Assembly (NCBI GenBank): GCA_947253885.1
Contig: CAMYAO010000009.1
Location: 10,367-74,366, forward strand
Direction of reading: 5' to 3'
DNA length: 64,000 nucleotides
Source: an uncultured Clostridium sp.
GTDB lineage: Bacteria; Bacillota; Clostridia; Lachnospirales; Lachnospiraceae
The translations under genes and the position numbers were made by a program. The notes below the pieces were generated by a model. The model saw only the letters and a program-made list of their open reading frames with translations, ran no database searches and was not told where the DNA came from. Positions 16,198-24,472 of this stretch are shown piece by piece; the stretch's first letter is position 1, and the number at the start of each line of letters is the position of its first letter.

Positions 16198-16665
16198 CTA
16201 AAACTTTTGTCTGTTTTCAATGACCTTTCCAATAATTTGAACAGGTTTTTCAATAATGTCTTTGTTGGAAAAATACATTGGTGCATATGCAGGATTGAAT
16301 GATTGAAGAACAATTCCATCATCCTGTTTCAACAGTTTCTTCACACAAGCACTATCACCATTCGCTTGTGCAATGACCACATCACCTGAATCTGCATCAG
16401 ACTGTTGTTTGACAATTAGAACATCACCTGCTTCAATCCTTGGTGACATAGAATCACCTTTGACCATAAGACCAAAGAATTCACTTGTCAGATAGCTGAT
16501 TGAAATACCAAAGTAATTTGCAAGTTTGGTCATGGTTGTATTATTTGGTGTGAATTGTTTCCACTTAGATGATGAACCTGCACCAAGTCCTGCTTCCCTT
16601 TCTAACTGTCTTTTGGATATCTTTCTTTCCTTACATAATTCATTAATTCTGTCTATAAATTCCAT
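16198..16665 (-). CDS. Phage-type repressor, Cro/C1 HTH plus S24 peptidase-like domain
   Basis: This 155-residue protein has an N-terminal helix-turn-helix (residues about 8-60) and a C-terminal LexA/CI-type domain with the catalytic serine in VKGDSMSP (about 73) and the lysine in CVKKLL (about 108). The hinge is almost absent: the HTH joins the domain through SYLTSEFFG, without the Ala/Cys-Gly cleavage site usually found in a 20-60-residue linker. It may be a non-cleavable repressor or a product of an internal deletion. It is divergent from a Cro-like gene at 16727. Confidence 0.8.
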   Translation of the reverse strand: MEFIDRINELCKERKISKRQLEREAGLGAGSSSKWKQFTPNNTTMTKLANYFGISISYLTSEFFGLMVKGDSMSPRIEAGDVLIVKQQSDADSGDVVIAQANGDSACVKKLLKQDDGIVLQSFNPAYAPMYFSNKDIIEKPVQIIGKVIENRQKF

Positions 16666-16726
16666 AGCAATTCCCCTTTCTTAAAAATACGCAGAACAAA
16701 TTATATAAGAAAGGTGGGTGAAAATT

Positions 16727-16849
16727 ATGTCAGAATTTGAAAAGCAGGTCAGACATGCATTGATTGATAGGGATATGACAATGACAGACCTTGCAAATGA
16801 ACTTGGAATCACAATTTCTTATGTATCTGATTTGGGACGTGAAGGGTGA
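16727..16849 (+). pseudogene. Cro-like HTH gene truncated by an IS fragment
   Basis: The ATG at 16727 follows GAAAGGTGGGTG. The frame encodes a short XRE-type helix-turn-helix (DMTMTDLANELGITISYVSD) and then runs into IS256-type sequence at about 16831, stopping after 40 codons. It is divergent from the repressor, as in a lysogeny switch. The DNA-recognition helix survives but the C-terminal half is lost. Confidence 0.7.
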
Positions 16850-17135
16850 CGTCGCCCGAAGAAGTCGTAAAGTTTCGATCATAATGGCCGGAACGGTATC
16901 CCTGGCGCTCAGCAGAGCGCTGGTACTTATCAGCCCTGACCAGCTCATCAGCCTCATGATCCGGCAGAGCGTTGAGTGTCTCCTCAACACTGTTTCTGAC
17001 CAGATCCTTAAGATTGTTCTTTATGAGATCTTCGTTTAACTGTATAATGTTACTAGACATAGTTTATTGTCTCCTTCGTATTATTTTGTGTGCTAGCTTA
17101 ATTTTACCAATGGCAATAGACTGTGTCTATTTTGT
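16831..17135 (-). mobile_element. IS256-family remnant, transposase N-terminus
   Basis: The minus-strand frame from 17060, behind a good AAGGAG site, encodes NEDLIKNNLKDLVRNSVEET and then GYRSGHYDRNFTTSSGDVTLHVP. This is the N-terminus of a mutator-type (IS256) transposase. It breaks off after VTLHVP, where intact enzymes carry the DDE core. The remainder to about 17135 would be one terminal region. The fragment disrupts the Cro-like gene and abuts the GNAT gene. Confidence 0.8.
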
Positions 17136-17186
17136 TATTCATTTGAATTTGCGAAACTTATTTTACCTTATCAACTGTATCAGCAA

Positions 17187-17585
17187 TTGCCGGAAGCTGC
17201 GGTATACATTCGCAGAAAAGTATTTATGGAAGAACAGGGATTTGAAAATGAATTTGATGAGTTGGATAAAAATTCTACCCATGTTTTAGTGTATGATTCC
17301 GGAAATCCCGTTGCAACCTGTAGATTTTATTACAATGAACAAAGACGGAGCTATGTAATAGGACGAATTGCAGTGTTAAAAGAATTCAGAGGAAAGAATT
17401 ATGGGGCAGAGTTGCTGAATGCGGCAGAAATTGAAATTGTAAGAAAGGGTGGAACATGCATAGAATTATCAGCACAAGTCAGAGTGACTGACTTCTATGA
17501 AAAAAACGGATATGTGGCATCGAAGGAACTTCATGAGGATGAAGGATGTCCTCATGTATGGATGAGGAAGATATTAGGCTCATGA
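17187..17585 (+). CDS. GNAT-family N-acetyltransferase, 5' end uncertain
   Basis: The sequence covers the core GNAT fold: IRRKVFMEEQGFENEFDE, VATCRFYYNE, the acetyl-CoA loop VLKEFRGKNYGAELL (R/Q-x-x-G-x-G/A pattern) and VTDFYEKNGYVA. The TTG at 17187 has no ribosome-binding site, and the frame stays open upstream into the IS256 remnant. The native start was therefore probably lost or altered when the island end formed. It could be a non-expressed gene; the domain itself looks intact. Confidence 0.65.
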   Translation: MPEAAVYIRRKVFMEEQGFENEFDELDKNSTHVLVYDSGNPVATCRFYYNEQRRSYVIGRIAVLKEFRGKNYGAELLNAAEIEIVRKGGTCIELSAQVRVTDFYEKNGYVASKELHEDEGCPHVWMRKILGS

Positions 17586-17648
17586 CAAGTAAAATTTTTT
17601 GTGTTGAAATGTATGTTATAGAAATTATATAGAAGGAAGAGAAAAAGG

Positions 17649-18002
17649 ATGAGATTAAAAAATATTTTAATAGCGGTAGAAAATATAGAACGATCAAAGG
17701 AATTATATCAAAGACTATTCGGATTGCGGATAAAGAATGATTTTGAGGAAAATGTTATTTTTATGGGCGGTTTGGTATTACAGGAAAAGGCGATGTGGGA
17801 AGCCTATACAGGCAGACTGTTCAGAAGCGGGAACACATCGGAATTATTTTTTGAGACATCGGAATTTGATGCTTTTTTGGAAAAATTAAACAGTTTTCCG
17901 GAAGTGACCGTTATAAGAGGCCCTATGGTAAACGCCTGGGGAAAACGAGTGATTTTGTTACAGGATCCGGACGAGCATTGGATTGAAGTGGCAGAGGAAT
18001 AG
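17649..18002 (+). CDS. VOC-family (glyoxalase/bleomycin-resistance fold) protein
   Basis: A 117-residue protein with the paired beta-alpha-beta-beta-beta modules of the vicinal-oxygen-chelate superfamily: an N-terminal NILIAVENIERSKELYQRLFG and a C-terminal GKRVILLQDPDEHWIEVAE. Start: ATG at 17649 behind GAAGGAAGAGAAAAAGG. Members act as lyases, dioxygenases or drug-binding proteins, and no specific substrate is indicated. Confidence 0.8.
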   Translation: MRLKNILIAVENIERSKELYQRLFGLRIKNDFEENVIFMGGLVLQEKAMWEAYTGRLFRSGNTSELFFETSEFDAFLEKLNSFPEVTVIRGPMVNAWGKRVILLQDPDEHWIEVAEE

Positions 18003-18063
18003 AAATATTGTATATCAGCCAACAGGGGAAGTGAACTCTTGAGTCCGGAGGATCTATTTTCAG

Positions 18064-18093
18064 TTGCTGACAGAAAATAAATAGAGTTATAAT
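18064..18093 (+). promoter_or_regulatory. Sigma-A promoter placing the transcript start at the ATG
   Basis: TTGCTG (18064-18069) and TATAAT (18088-18093) are 18 bases apart. The start predicted seven bases after the -10 coincides with the ATG at 18100, so the message may be leaderless. Confidence 0.6.
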
Positions 18094-18099
18094 AGGGAC

Positions 18100-19041
18100 A
18101 TGATTATTAATACAGGGCAAAGAACCGATATTCCGGCATTCTATTCAGAATGGTTTTTCAATCGAATAAAAGCAGGGTATGTCTGTGTCCGAAATCCGTA
18201 TAATCCGAATCGGATTACTCGATATACATTGGATTCGAAGATTGTGGATATTTTGTCTTTTTGTACAAAAAATCCACAACCGATGCTTGCGCGATTAGAG
18301 GAGATACGGGAGTTCGGTCAATATTGGTTTGTTACGATCACCGGATACGGTAAAGATATTGAACCGAATGTTCCGAATACGGATGACGTTGTTCGGGCAT
18401 TTTGGCAACTATCAGAGATGGTTGGAGTTGACTGTGTGGTATGGCGTTATGATCCGATATTACTAACGGATCGATATAACTTCGGTTATCATTTGAAAAG
18501 ATTTGAAGAAATCGCGAAGCATCTGCAGGGAGCTGTGGATACGGTGGTAATCAGTTTTTTGGATTTGTATGCCAAAGTGGTACGAAATTTTAGAGAAGTC
18601 AGAATGATTACTCGGACAGAAAAGGAGCAATTGGGAAAAGCTCTGATTGAGATCGCACAAAATTATGGAATGCGGGTTAGGACCTGTCATGAAGGATGTT
18701 TGTTGGAGAGATATGGAGCGGACTGTAACGGTTGTATGACAATACCGATTTATGAGAAGGCAATTCAAAAGAGATTAACAGTGCCGGCTTTTCGACCATC
18801 CAGGGAAGGATGTGCATGTTATCTGTCAAATGATATCGGAGCCTACGATACCTGTATGCACTTATGTAGGTACTGTTATGCAAATAATCAGGAGATGTTT
18901 GTAAAACAGAATTATAAAAAACACAATATACACTCATCTCTTTTAATCGGAGAAATAGGAGAGAAGGATATTGTGATACAGGCAAAACAGGAGTCCTGGA
19001 TAGATCGGCAGATGTCTGTTTTTGATTTTCTGTCAGAATAA
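18100..19041 (+). CDS. DUF1848 protein
   Basis: This 313-residue protein matches DUF1848 from its first residues (GQRTDIPAFYSEWFFNRIKAG and VRNPYNPNRI). Its C-terminal third is cysteine-rich, with CHEGCL, CNGCM, CACYL and CMHLCRYCYAN, which could bind an iron-sulfur cluster or zinc. The CRYCYAN segment recalls radical SAM-type triads, but the function is not established. The start is fixed by the family N-terminus although only AGGGA lies two bases upstream. Confidence 0.85.
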   Translation: MIINTGQRTDIPAFYSEWFFNRIKAGYVCVRNPYNPNRITRYTLDSKIVDILSFCTKNPQPMLARLEEIREFGQYWFVTITGYGKDIEPNVPNTDDVVRAFWQLSEMVGVDCVVWRYDPILLTDRYNFGYHLKRFEEIAKHLQGAVDTVVISFLDLYAKVVRNFREVRMITRTEKEQLGKALIEIAQNYGMRVRTCHEGCLLERYGADCNGCMTIPIYEKAIQKRLTVPAFRPSREGCACYLSNDIGAYDTCMHLCRYCYANNQEMFVKQNYKKHNIHSSLLIGEIGEKDIVIQAKQESWIDRQMSVFDFLSE

Positions 19042-19064
19042 AAAAGAGAAAAAGGGGATGCTTT

Positions 19065-20411
19065 TTGAAAGAAAAATTGAGTGTAAAACAATATTTAGTG
19101 CTGTCATCTATGTTATTCGGATTGTTTTTCGGTGCAGGAAATCTGATTTTTCCAATCCATATGGGGCAATTGGCCGGTAATCGGTTCGCTTTGGCAGCTG
19201 GCGGATTTTGTATAACAGGAGTGGGTCTGCCCCTTTTGGGGATTGTTGCAATTGGGGTTTCCGAGAGTAACGGCTTATTTGATCTTGGAAGTAAAGCAGG
19301 AAAAGGATTTAGTTATTTTTTTACAATTGTTTTATATCTGACAATCGGTCCGCTGTTCGCAATTCCGAGAACGGCGACAGTGTCTTATCAGGTAGGGATT
19401 GCCTCCTTTGTGCCGGTGGGAAGAGAGAAATTCGCATTATTTCTGTTCTCTTTATTATTTTTTACAATTGTATTGATTTTTTCACTGAGACCGTCCGGTA
19501 TTATGACTTGGATCGGAAAATTGTTAAATCCCATTTTCTTAGTATTTCTTGCCATTATAGTAGTGGCAGTATTTGTAAAGCCGATGGGAGGAGCGGCAAA
19601 TGCGGCTGCTATCGGAAGTTATGCAGATCGGAGTTTTATCACCGGTTTGCTGGAAGGATATAATACAATGGATGCCCTGGCATCTCTTGCATTCGGGATT
19701 ATATTGATAGAGTCCGTTCGACGCTTGGGGATTACCCAACCGGGAAAAATTTCGATTGTCACGATGAGATCAGGGGTGTTGACGGTTTTGCTGATGGCAA
19801 TTATATACGGAGCCCTTACTTATGCAGGCTCACAGTCTGTAGAGATATTGCCGATGGCAAAAGACGGCGGGCTCGCATTTTATCAGATTGCACAGTATTA
19901 CTTTGGAACATTGGGAGGAATACTGCTGGGAATTACTATAACGTTTGCTTGTTTGAAAACGGCAATCGGTCTGGTAACTGCCTGTGGCGAGACTTTTGCG
20001 GAACTGTTGCCGTTTAAGTTCCGTTATCGAACCTATGCCATCGGATTTTGCCTGTTTTCATTTGGAATAGCGAATATCGGATTAGAGAAAATCATTGCTT
20101 TTTCTGTTCCGGTATTAAAATTTTTATATCCGATTACGATTGTATTGATACTGACCGGTATAGTGGGTGTACTGTTTCATTATGACAAGACGGTATTTCG
20201 GACTACCATAACAGTGACGACTGCTACAGCAGTATTGGAGTTGCTGTCGGCACTTCCGAATACAGTTCAGATGAGTATACCAGGTTGGAAAACAGTTGGG
20301 AGTTTATACCGTCATCTACCGCTGGGGGCATATGGAATGGGTTGGATGCTTCCGGCAGGTCTGGGATTTTTAGTAGGAATTTGTATTTATATCAGGAGAA
20401 GGAATAAATGA
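19065..20411 (+). CDS. brnQ: Branched-chain amino acid Na+/H+ symporter, LIVCS family
   Basis: This 448-residue membrane protein with about 12 predicted spans begins with the family signature SSMLFGLFFGAGNLIFP. It imports leucine, isoleucine and valine. Start: TTG at 19065 with AAAGGGG about eight bases upstream; the nearby ATG at 19059 is out of frame. It is convergent with a 2-hydroxyacid-dehydrogenase-like gene, sharing a terminator. Confidence 0.92.
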   Translation: MKEKLSVKQYLVLSSMLFGLFFGAGNLIFPIHMGQLAGNRFALAAGGFCITGVGLPLLGIVAIGVSESNGLFDLGSKAGKGFSYFFTIVLYLTIGPLFAIPRTATVSYQVGIASFVPVGREKFALFLFSLLFFTIVLIFSLRPSGIMTWIGKLLNPIFLVFLAIIVVAVFVKPMGGAANAAAIGSYADRSFITGLLEGYNTMDALASLAFGIILIESVRRLGITQPGKISIVTMRSGVLTVLLMAIIYGALTYAGSQSVEILPMAKDGGLAFYQIAQYYFGTLGGILLGITITFACLKTAIGLVTACGETFAELLPFKFRYRTYAIGFCLFSFGIANIGLEKIIAFSVPVLKFLYPITIVLILTGIVGVLFHYDKTVFRTTITVTTATAVLELLSALPNTVQMSIPGWKTVGSLYRHLPLGAYGMGWMLPAGLGFLVGICIYIRRRNK

Positions 20412-20496
20412 AGAAATTTTGATGTATGACAAGGAAAAATATCATGCCTCAATACTTCCAAAGACAAGCAATATAAACACCGTTATTCAGACCACA

Positions 20497-20566
20497 AAAA
20501 GGAGCTGTCAACACTTCAAGCAGACCTCAATGTCTTTTTGAAATGTGACAGCCCCTTTTATTTATT
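20497..20566. terminator. Bidirectional terminator between brnQ and the dehydrogenase
   Basis: AAAAGGAGCTGTCA (from 20497) pairs with TGACAGCCCCTTTT (20546-20559) across a 35-base loop, with T runs on both strands. It overlaps the 3' end of the minus-strand gene. Confidence 0.65.
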
Positions 20567-21514
20567 TTTCAGGCTGTCAGCAATGTTAATATTCGCCCGA
20601 ATTGTATCGCAGGATTGCTGCATTTTTTCAGATTCCTTTGCGGTTAAAGGTAATTCTATGATTTCTTCTACTCCGTTTTTTCCTAAAACACAGGGAACTC
20701 CGGCACAGACTGCTGTTTGACCGTACTCTCCGTTCAGTTCGGTAGAGGCGGGCATGATAATCCGCTCATCGTGCAGGATTGCCTTTACCATACGGGCGGC
20801 AGTGGTTCCAATTGAATATTCTGTGGCATGCTTCCATCGAAATGTGACCCATCCGCCATGACGTCCAAGCTGTTCCAGTTCCTCGTGGTCAAAACAAAAT
20901 TTCGGATTAACTTTTGCATAGTCCTCTAAAGACATACCGTTAAAGCGGGTGCAGGACCAAGCTGCAAACATGGAGTTTCCGTGTTCACCCAACATAAATG
21001 CCTGAATGGATTTATGATCAATATCGGTTACTTTTGCAATCTGAGAAACGAGTCTGGCGGTGTCTAAACCGGTTCCGGTACCGAGAACGTGACCTTTCGG
21101 CAATTGCAGTTCTTTGGCGATTTCCCATGTAACGACATCACAGGGATTGGAGATAGAGAGCACAATCCCGTTAAAGCCGGATTCTTTTACGATCCCGGTC
21201 CAGGTGTGTATGGCAGGAACGGTATAGCGTAATTCCCGAGAACGCTCTTCGCTTCCCAACAGCAGGGAAATATCTCCGGCAGAGTTTACGATTATATCGC
21301 AATCTGCCAGGTCTTTGTAAGTACCGATCTGAATGCGGATACGATGGGGCATGTGTTGGCAGGCATCCGAAATATCCTGACACTCACTGATTACTCTGTC
21401 CTCATTGGTATCTACTAAAACAAGCTCATCGACGATTCCCTGAATCGCAAGTGCGTATGCAACATGAGCACCGACGTGTCCGACGCCGATGATTCCAACT
21501 TTTCGATTATTCAT
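20558..21514 (-). CDS. L-lactate/L-2-hydroxyisocaproate dehydrogenase-like enzyme
   Basis: This 318-residue enzyme has the LDH/MDH fold: NAD loop GIIGVGHVGAHVAYA, cofactor-selecting aspartate in LVLVDTN, substrate pair in GLDTARL and catalytic histidine in MLGEHGNS. The mobile loop reads SAGDISLLLGSEERSRELR, unlike the GANQKPGETR of true LDH. Specificity may therefore be for a bulkier 2-hydroxy acid, as in L-2-hydroxyisocaproate dehydrogenase. The convergent BrnQ fits a link to branched-chain 2-oxo acids, but that is inference. A 12-bp palindrome TGAAAATTTTCA (21534-21545) precedes the gene. Confidence 0.8.
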   Translation of the reverse strand: MNNRKVGIIGVGHVGAHVAYALAIQGIVDELVLVDTNEDRVISECQDISDACQHMPHRIRIQIGTYKDLADCDIIVNSAGDISLLLGSEERSRELRYTVPAIHTWTGIVKESGFNGIVLSISNPCDVVTWEIAKELQLPKGHVLGTGTGLDTARLVSQIAKVTDIDHKSIQAFMLGEHGNSMFAAWSCTRFNGMSLEDYAKVNPKFCFDHEELEQLGRHGGWVTFRWKHATEYSIGTTAARMVKAILHDERIIMPASTELNGEYGQTAVCAGVPCVLGKNGVEEIIELPLTAKESEKMQQSCDTIRANINIADSLKNK

Positions 21515-21654
21515 ATTTTCTATCTCCCTATTTTGAAAATTTTCATATTAATTTATACACTACTCTGATTTTAAAAGAAGGTCAATCCTTGATTTATTGT
21601 TGGGGAAGAAGCTACAATAAAAAGAAACAAGGATTGAAAATGAGGAATAAAATA

Positions 21655-22278
21655 ATGAGCACTATTTTATGTTATGGAGATTCTAACACCTACGGTTATG
21701 ATCCGCGAGACAGATTCGGAAGGCCTTATTCGCAGGTTTGGCCGGCTCTGACAGCGGAGAAAACAGGATATACTATGATCAATTACGGGCAGCCTGGCAG
21801 GCAGTTACCGAAATATGAGCCGGAGTGGGATGCGTTGCGTTATCAAATGGAGCGATATTATCCGGATAAGGTCATGATTATGTTGGGAACAAATGATATT
21901 TTAAACAGTAGGACATCAGACCTGACAGAAATCGGAGAGCGGATGAGAAGGCTGATTGATTTTATACAGAAGGATTGTAACCTGTCACAGATAGATCTGA
22001 TTGTTCCACCTGAAATTCGGACAGATGCTCTTTTTTCACCGGAATATCTGCTGCAGTATCGTCAGGCTGCGGTTTCAGAAGCGAATCCTATGGAGCTGAT
22101 AGATCGATTCCGCATCTTGTCGGTAGAACTGGCGGTTTTGTACAAAGAGATTGCAGATGAAAAGGGGTGTGGATATATCGATACATCCGATTGGAAACTG
22201 GAGATGGCATACGACGGAGTTCATTTGTCGCAAACGGGACATATACAATTTGCAGAGCAGATCCTTCCGTTATTGTAA
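21655..22278 (+). CDS. SGNH/GDSL-family hydrolase
   Basis: This 207-residue esterase-fold protein has block I CYGDSNTYGYDP with the nucleophile serine, block III GTND, and block V DGVHLSQTGH with the Asp/His pair. There is no signal peptide, so it acts in the cytosol. The ATG at 21655 matches the family start; an in-frame ATG at 21640 is also possible, with AAGGA before it. Homologues hydrolyse acyl or acetyl esters, and no substrate is evident. Confidence 0.82.
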   Translation: MSTILCYGDSNTYGYDPRDRFGRPYSQVWPALTAEKTGYTMINYGQPGRQLPKYEPEWDALRYQMERYYPDKVMIMLGTNDILNSRTSDLTEIGERMRRLIDFIQKDCNLSQIDLIVPPEIRTDALFSPEYLLQYRQAAVSEANPMELIDRFRILSVELAVLYKEIADEKGCGYIDTSDWKLEMAYDGVHLSQTGHIQFAEQILPLL

Positions 22279-22477
22279 AGAGGTTAAAGAATCCTGACGG
22301 GTAAAAAGACATGTAATGCCTCATCTGACTATTTCTGCAGTAGAGTCAAGAAGTGCAGACCCGTTGAGAGAACCTTTTTTGTCTTTGAAAACAAAGGTGA
22401 AATCTGGAAAAATATCTTTTGTTTCCATAGGACAACTGTTGCTGTATGTATTTTATTTAACAGAAGAGGAGGAGTTT

Positions 22478-22972
22478 ATGAGAGAAATTTTTCATCGAAC
22501 CAGTATCAGAAAATTTGAGAACAGACCGGTAGAGCAAGAGAAGATTTTAGCTATTTTAAAAGCGGCAATGCAGTCCCCATCAGCAGGAAATCAGCAACCA
22601 TGGGAATTTTATGTGGTAACGGATCGGACGGTTTTGGAACAGTTGTCAAAGATCAGTGAGTATTCCGGTTCTGTTGCCAATGCACCGGCAGCTATTGTAA
22701 ATGTGTATCAGAGTGAAGGTTTGCCGTTTCAGCCGGTTGCGCAGATGGATATGAGTATTTGTACGGAACATGAGTGGTTGACTGTGGATGAGCTTGGTTT
22801 GGGCGGTGTATGGATTGGTGTAGCTCCTTTTGAAGATCGTATGAAAAAAGCAAAAGAGATCTTGCGATTACCGGAAGGAAAGGAAGTCTTTTCTATTTTA
22901 CCGTTCGGTTATCCGGAAAAAATTCGAAAGCAAAAAGATCGTTTTCACAAAGAGCGGATTCATTGGATATAA
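22478..22972 (+). CDS. Nitroreductase-family FMN oxidoreductase
   Basis: A 164-residue nitroreductase with the FMN-binding N-terminus FHRTSIRKFENRPV, the segment AAMQSPSAGNQQPWEF and the dimer-core LGLGGVWIG. Start: ATG at 22478 directly after GAGGAGGAGTTT. A longer in-frame start at 22316 adds 54 residues foreign to the family and lacks a ribosome-binding site. Physiological substrates are unknown. Confidence 0.88.
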   Translation: MREIFHRTSIRKFENRPVEQEKILAILKAAMQSPSAGNQQPWEFYVVTDRTVLEQLSKISEYSGSVANAPAAIVNVYQSEGLPFQPVAQMDMSICTEHEWLTVDELGLGGVWIGVAPFEDRMKKAKEILRLPEGKEVFSILPFGYPEKIRKQKDRFHKERIHWI

Positions 22973-22980
22973 GAGGATAA

Positions 22981-23037
22981 CAGTGTGCAGGGTCGAGAAC
23001 CTTTAGATAGGATCTCGGCTTTGCACACTGTTTTTAT
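22981..23037. terminator. Terminator between nitroreductase and AraC genes
   Basis: CAGTGTGCA (22981-22989) pairs with TGCACACTG (23022-23030), followed by T5. The hairpin covers the last codons of the convergent AraC gene. Confidence 0.65.
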
Positions 23038-23938
23038 GCAAGCGTGTTTTACGATATTTTCCGGGAGTGACACCAACCCGTTTTTTAAAAGTTTGAATAA
23101 AATTGCTGGAATCGTTAAATCCGACATCGTATGCGATGGTAGTGATCGGTCTGTCACTTCCGACTAACAGATCTCTGGACTTTGTAATGCGATATAATAT
23201 CAAATATTCATAAGGGCTGCATCGGAGCATTTTTTGAAATAGACGACTGCATTCGGCGGAACTTACGGTGGCACTGGCGGCAATCGTATCAAGCGTGATT
23301 GCTTCTGAAAAATGTGAATGAATGTAAGAGATCATAGTTTGAATAGATTCCTGTCTTCGCAGGTAAGTCGGAGACTTTACCTTCGTATAAGACTGTACAT
23401 TTCGAATAAAGTGAAGCCAGACGGATTGCAGGCGGATAATGGTTTCGTAATCCTTAGCGTAGATGTCGGGACCTTCACGGAAGTTATCCAAATCTATTAA
23501 TTCCTGCAGCATTTTTGCCTGCCATTTGACAGTAGGAGTCAGGAAGATTGCAGGAAGATTGTAGTTCATGGTATAACTCAAAACATAGTTCTGTTCTAAG
23601 GTGGATCCGAGCAGCATTGAGAGAATCTGAGGAGGAAAATTATAGGAAATATACATAATGTCCGGACTAAGATGATGTGTCATATGAAGCAGTCTGGAAT
23701 TAATGAAAATTCCTTCGCCCTCTTTCAGATGATAGGTCTGTCCATCCACAATGGCAGTCAGTGAGCCTTTTTTGACAATGGTTAACTGTAAATCTTCATG
23801 CCAATGGAGATAGCGGTATCCGGGACCGGGAGGAATACATTCCAATGCGGTTACATGGAAAATGGTAAAAGGAAAATCCGGATTCTCATATAAATCCTTG
23901 GAGGCTTTAAAGTAATCTTGGCGATTTTGCTGATTCAA
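23003..23938 (-). CDS. AraC-family regulator with cupin sensor domain
   Basis: This 311-residue regulator has an N-terminal cupin-like domain (about 35-110; YLHWHEDLQLTIVKKG, YHLKEGEGIFINS). The C-terminal double helix-turn-helix (about 205-300) contains TTIAYDVGFNDSSNFIQTFKK-type recognition and GVTPGKYRK. It is divergent from lrgAB across 130 bases and is the likely regulator of those genes. Confidence 0.88.
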   Translation of the reverse strand: MNQQNRQDYFKASKDLYENPDFPFTIFHVTALECIPPGPGYRYLHWHEDLQLTIVKKGSLTAIVDGQTYHLKEGEGIFINSRLLHMTHHLSPDIMYISYNFPPQILSMLLGSTLEQNYVLSYTMNYNLPAIFLTPTVKWQAKMLQELIDLDNFREGPDIYAKDYETIIRLQSVWLHFIRNVQSYTKVKSPTYLRRQESIQTMISYIHSHFSEAITLDTIAASATVSSAECSRLFQKMLRCSPYEYLILYRITKSRDLLVGSDRPITTIAYDVGFNDSSNFIQTFKKRVGVTPGKYRKTRLHKNSVQSRDPI

Positions 23939-24070
23939 AACGACCCCTTTCTTTCATGATTAAAACTTGATAAGATTTTTATATTATAGGCGTATATATA
24001 TATATTTTTCAAGAGAAAAATGTCTATAATAAGATACTGTACAAATCAAGAGGAGAGAGGGAGTGTAAAT

Positions 24071-24472
24071 ATGAGTTATATTAAAGAATTCATGGTAATT
24101 GTACTGGTGTCATTTGTCGGAGAGGTGTTACATGCATTCTTGCCGCTGCCTGTTCCTTCCAGCATTTATGGATTAGTGATTATGCTGGGTTTGTTGATAG
24201 GGGGAGTGGTAAAGATGCATCACGTGAAAAATGCGGGTACTTTTTTGATTGAGATTATGCCTTTGATGTTTATTCCCGCCGGAGTCGGTCTGATGACCGC
24301 ATGGTCCAGCATTGCACCGATTTTAGTACCACTGGCAATTATGACTGTAATTTCGACAATTCTGGTCTTTGGTGTGAGCGGTCGTACGGCGCAGGTTATG
24401 ATGGAGTTAGAGGAAAAAGAGACAAAAAGGGAACCGGAAGTAAAGATGGTAGGTGTAAGTCATCATGAGTAA
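24071..24472 (+). CDS. lrgA: Antiholin-like/CidA-LrgA family membrane protein
   Basis: A 133-residue protein with four predicted membrane spans and the family patterns LPLPVPSSIYGLVIMLGLL and PLMFIPAGVGLM. In staphylococci this family affects autolysis and pyruvate or small-metabolite export. The ATG at 24071 sits seven bases behind GGGAG. A start at 24020 would add an unlikely polar head. It overlaps lrgB by eight bases. Confidence 0.88.
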   Translation: MSYIKEFMVIVLVSFVGEVLHAFLPLPVPSSIYGLVIMLGLLIGGVVKMHHVKNAGTFLIEIMPLMFIPAGVGLMTAWSSIAPILVPLAIMTVISTILVFGVSGRTAQVMMELEEKETKREPEVKMVGVSHHE

